Assembly (NCBI GenBank): GCA_025056455.1
Contig: JANWVY010000002.1
Location: 172,737-236,736 of the forward strand
Reading direction: 5' to 3'
DNA: 64,000 bases
DNA from: Bryobacteraceae bacterium
GTDB taxonomy: Bacteria; Acidobacteriota; Terriglobia; Bryobacterales; Bryobacteraceae
Shown: piece after piece, positions 62,713 through 64,000 of the stretch
Numbering within the stretch: the stretch's first letter is position 1
Layout of the letters: every line of letters starts with the position of its first letter
Notes under the pieces: model-generated
The model's input: only the letters and a program-made list of their open reading frames with translations
What the model was told of the DNA's origin: nothing
Database searches by the model: none
Position numbers and translations under genes: made by a program

Positions 62713-63960
62713 TTAACCCCACCATTTTTCACCCGGCGCTAGGTGCGCTTCTACCACATCACGGTTCAATTCAATACCAATCCCAGGCTTATCGTTGAGT
62801 TCGATATAGCCACCCCGAATTGGGGGCTTATCTGAAAGAATCACCTTGTCCATCCAATCGCCCTTGCCCACCACCGTTTCGCAGGCAATAAAGTCGCGGA
62901 TCGACGCCGCCCACTGAACGGTTGCCATGGTGTGAACGAGACTGCCCGTGTTATGGGTCGCCATGGGAATACCCCACACCTCAGCCATGTCGGCAATGCG
63001 TTTGGTTTCTAGAAAGCCCCCGGAATTGCGCAAATCCGGATGCAGTATGTCGCAGGCCGAGTTGATGATCCAGTCCTTGAAGCCCTGCCGCCGGGTGAGA
63101 TTTTCGCCCATACAAATCGGCACTGGGGACATTTCGGTAAGACGCTTCCAGCTCTCGGAGTAATCGACAATCAGGGGATCTTCTAGCCACAGGGGTTTGA
63201 TGGGAGCAACTGCCTCGGCGATCTGGATCGCGGTGCGCACGTCGTATTCCCAGTGGCAGTGAACCATAATGTCGTGCTCGAATCCAATGGCTTCCCGGCA
63301 ATTCTCAAAGCCGCGGCGCAGCTGATCGAGCTCTTTGGTGGTGAGGACGCGGTTGGCAGGGTCCCGGAAACGGTCGGTGGCTGGGGTGGTCCGGGGGAAG
63401 CCAAACTTATGGCAGTGAAAACCGGCCGGGTCATTTTTCACCCGCTCCGCCCACTCCCGGCAAGATGCCTTGTCCAGCATGTTCCGGGGGGCGGCATGAT
63501 CGTACATGCGAACTCGATTGCGAAACCGCCCACCAAGCAGCTTCGCTGTGGGTTGATTCAGGATGTGACCTGCGAGATCCCATAAGGCCATTTCAATGCC
63601 GCTCACCGCCCGCATCAAACTGTGGGCTGAACCATCCGTTCGGCGTTCCAGCGTGGTATACAACACGTCGATTTCCAGTGGGTCTTTGTTGAGAAAATCC
63701 GGACGCAAAGCAAGAACCTGCTCCTTGACGCCGACACCTGGGCTGCCATATGCCTCTCCAATGCCGGAATGTCCGGAATCGGATTCCACCTTGACGAGCG
63801 TGTAGGTTCGAGGCCCTTGCAGAACCATCACCTTAATGTCGGTGATCCGGTACTGGCCCATTTTGCGCTGGGCCAGTGCGCGGTAGTGGGAAAGAAACGC
63901 CGGGGCGCTACACGCGGCGCCCGCAAGTCTCAAAAAGCCGCGGCGGCTCATGGAACGCAT
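62713..63960 (-). CDS. Tat-exported enolase-superfamily enzyme (galactonate dehydratase-like)
   Basis: A 415-residue mandelate-racemase/muconate-lactonising family protein. The start MRSMSRRGFLRLAGAACSAPA carries a Tat motif (SRRGFLR). The N-terminal capping domain (TDIKVMVLQGPRTYTLVKVESD) and barrel follow, with acids in WLEDPL and MGENL and a conserved histidine in ATHNTGSLVH. The first expected metal aspartate lies at IMVHCHWEYD, where the D-x-H of galactonate dehydratases reads H-C-H, so metal binding may differ. The sequence GIEMALWDLAGHILNQPTAKLLGG is the standard superfamily N-barrel segment. Export by Tat is unusual for this family. The 244 nt to its left (62469-62712) hold nothing I recognise. 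Confidence 0.82.
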   Translation of the reverse strand: MRSMSRRGFLRLAGAACSAPAFLSHYRALAQRKMGQYRITDIKVMVLQGPRTYTLVKVESDSGHSGIGEAYGSPGVGVKEQVLALRPDFLNKDPLEIDVLYTTLERRTDGSAHSLMRAVSGIEMALWDLAGHILNQPTAKLLGGRFRNRVRMYDHAAPRNMLDKASCREWAERVKNDPAGFHCHKFGFPRTTPATDRFRDPANRVLTTKELDQLRRGFENCREAIGFEHDIMVHCHWEYDVRTAIQIAEAVAPIKPLWLEDPLIVDYSESWKRLTEMSPVPICMGENLTRRQGFKDWIINSACDILHPDLRNSGGFLETKRIADMAEVWGIPMATHNTGSLVHTMATVQWAASIRDFIACETVVGKGDWMDKVILSDKPPIRGGYIELNDKPGIGIELNRDVVEAHLAPGEKWWG

Positions 63961-64000
63961 AGCGTTGTCATGCTATCTCAAACGCGACTCCAGTGCGCAA

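Noticed and set aside
1-64000. tRNA, rRNA, riboswitch or insertion sequence
   Set aside because: I looked through the intergenic spaces and found no cloverleaf, no transposase and no convincing riboswitch. A scan with a covariance-model tool would settle this.

Overview
This window looks like a stretch of chromosome from an Acidobacteriota bacterium, probably near Bryobacterales/Solibacterales. The taxonomic call is inference. It rests on several large Oar-like TonB-dependent receptors with an N-terminal carboxypeptidase-regulatory-like domain, many exported hydrolases (S9, S46, M48, SGNH, DUF3500), Tat-exported Gfo/Idh/MocA and enolase-superfamily proteins, and moderately high GC. I see no rRNA or tRNA gene, no insertion sequence, no CRISPR array and no phage genes. 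The window reads as ordinary chromosome with an accessory, carbohydrate- and peptide-scavenging flavour.

Layout. 1-6932 (all minus): a truncated M48 metalloprotease, a decayed Oar-like receptor (pseudogene), a secreted PQQ-type beta-propeller and a dihydrodipicolinate-synthase-family aldolase. 7076-14364 (minus): a core envelope-energy cluster, yajC-secD-secF-tonB-exbB-exbD-exbD-TPR lipoprotein, joining the Sec accessory complex to the Ton energiser that would power the receptors. 14634-18056 (plus): branched-chain aminotransferase, an ATP-grasp-like protein and a DUF4198 protein. 18136-22136: a UDP-galactopyranose-mutase-like flavoprotein overlapping a GtrA flippase gene, and divergently a GT-C membrane glycosyltransferase. 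A degenerate 13-bp tandem repeat fills the shared promoter region.

22212-32040: an exported double methyltransferase is divergent from an Oar-like receptor, their start codons only 17 bp apart. The receptor is followed on the plus strand by a secreted nucleoside-hydrolase-like protein, a secreted tandem nitrilase-fold protein with a degenerate second half, a galactarate/altronate dehydratase-family enzyme and a NIPSNAP protein. This is the best candidate in the window for an uncharacterised uptake-and-breakdown system. 32111-37137 (minus): a PepSY membrane protein and another Oar-like receptor.

37319-50745: housekeeping and mixed genes, namely the multicopper-oxidase-like PgeF, glutamine synthetase with a clear terminator, an outer-membrane beta-barrel, DUF3500, S46 peptidase, LarE, a MacB-type permease, an SGNH esterase, a heavy-metal-binding-domain protein, an SDR and a D-malate/tartrate dehydrogenase. 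50755-63960: an exported esterase, a TIM-barrel epimerase paired with a Tat-exported oxidoreductase, a bifunctional FadJ-type beta-oxidation enzyme, a pseudouridine synthase, a compact TonB receptor, an S9 peptidase with a C-terminal extension, and a Tat-exported enolase-superfamily dehydratase. Together the genes describe a heterotroph that imports polymers or oligomers by TonB-dependent receptors, digests peptides and esters in the periplasm, and feeds sugar acids and fatty acids into central metabolism.
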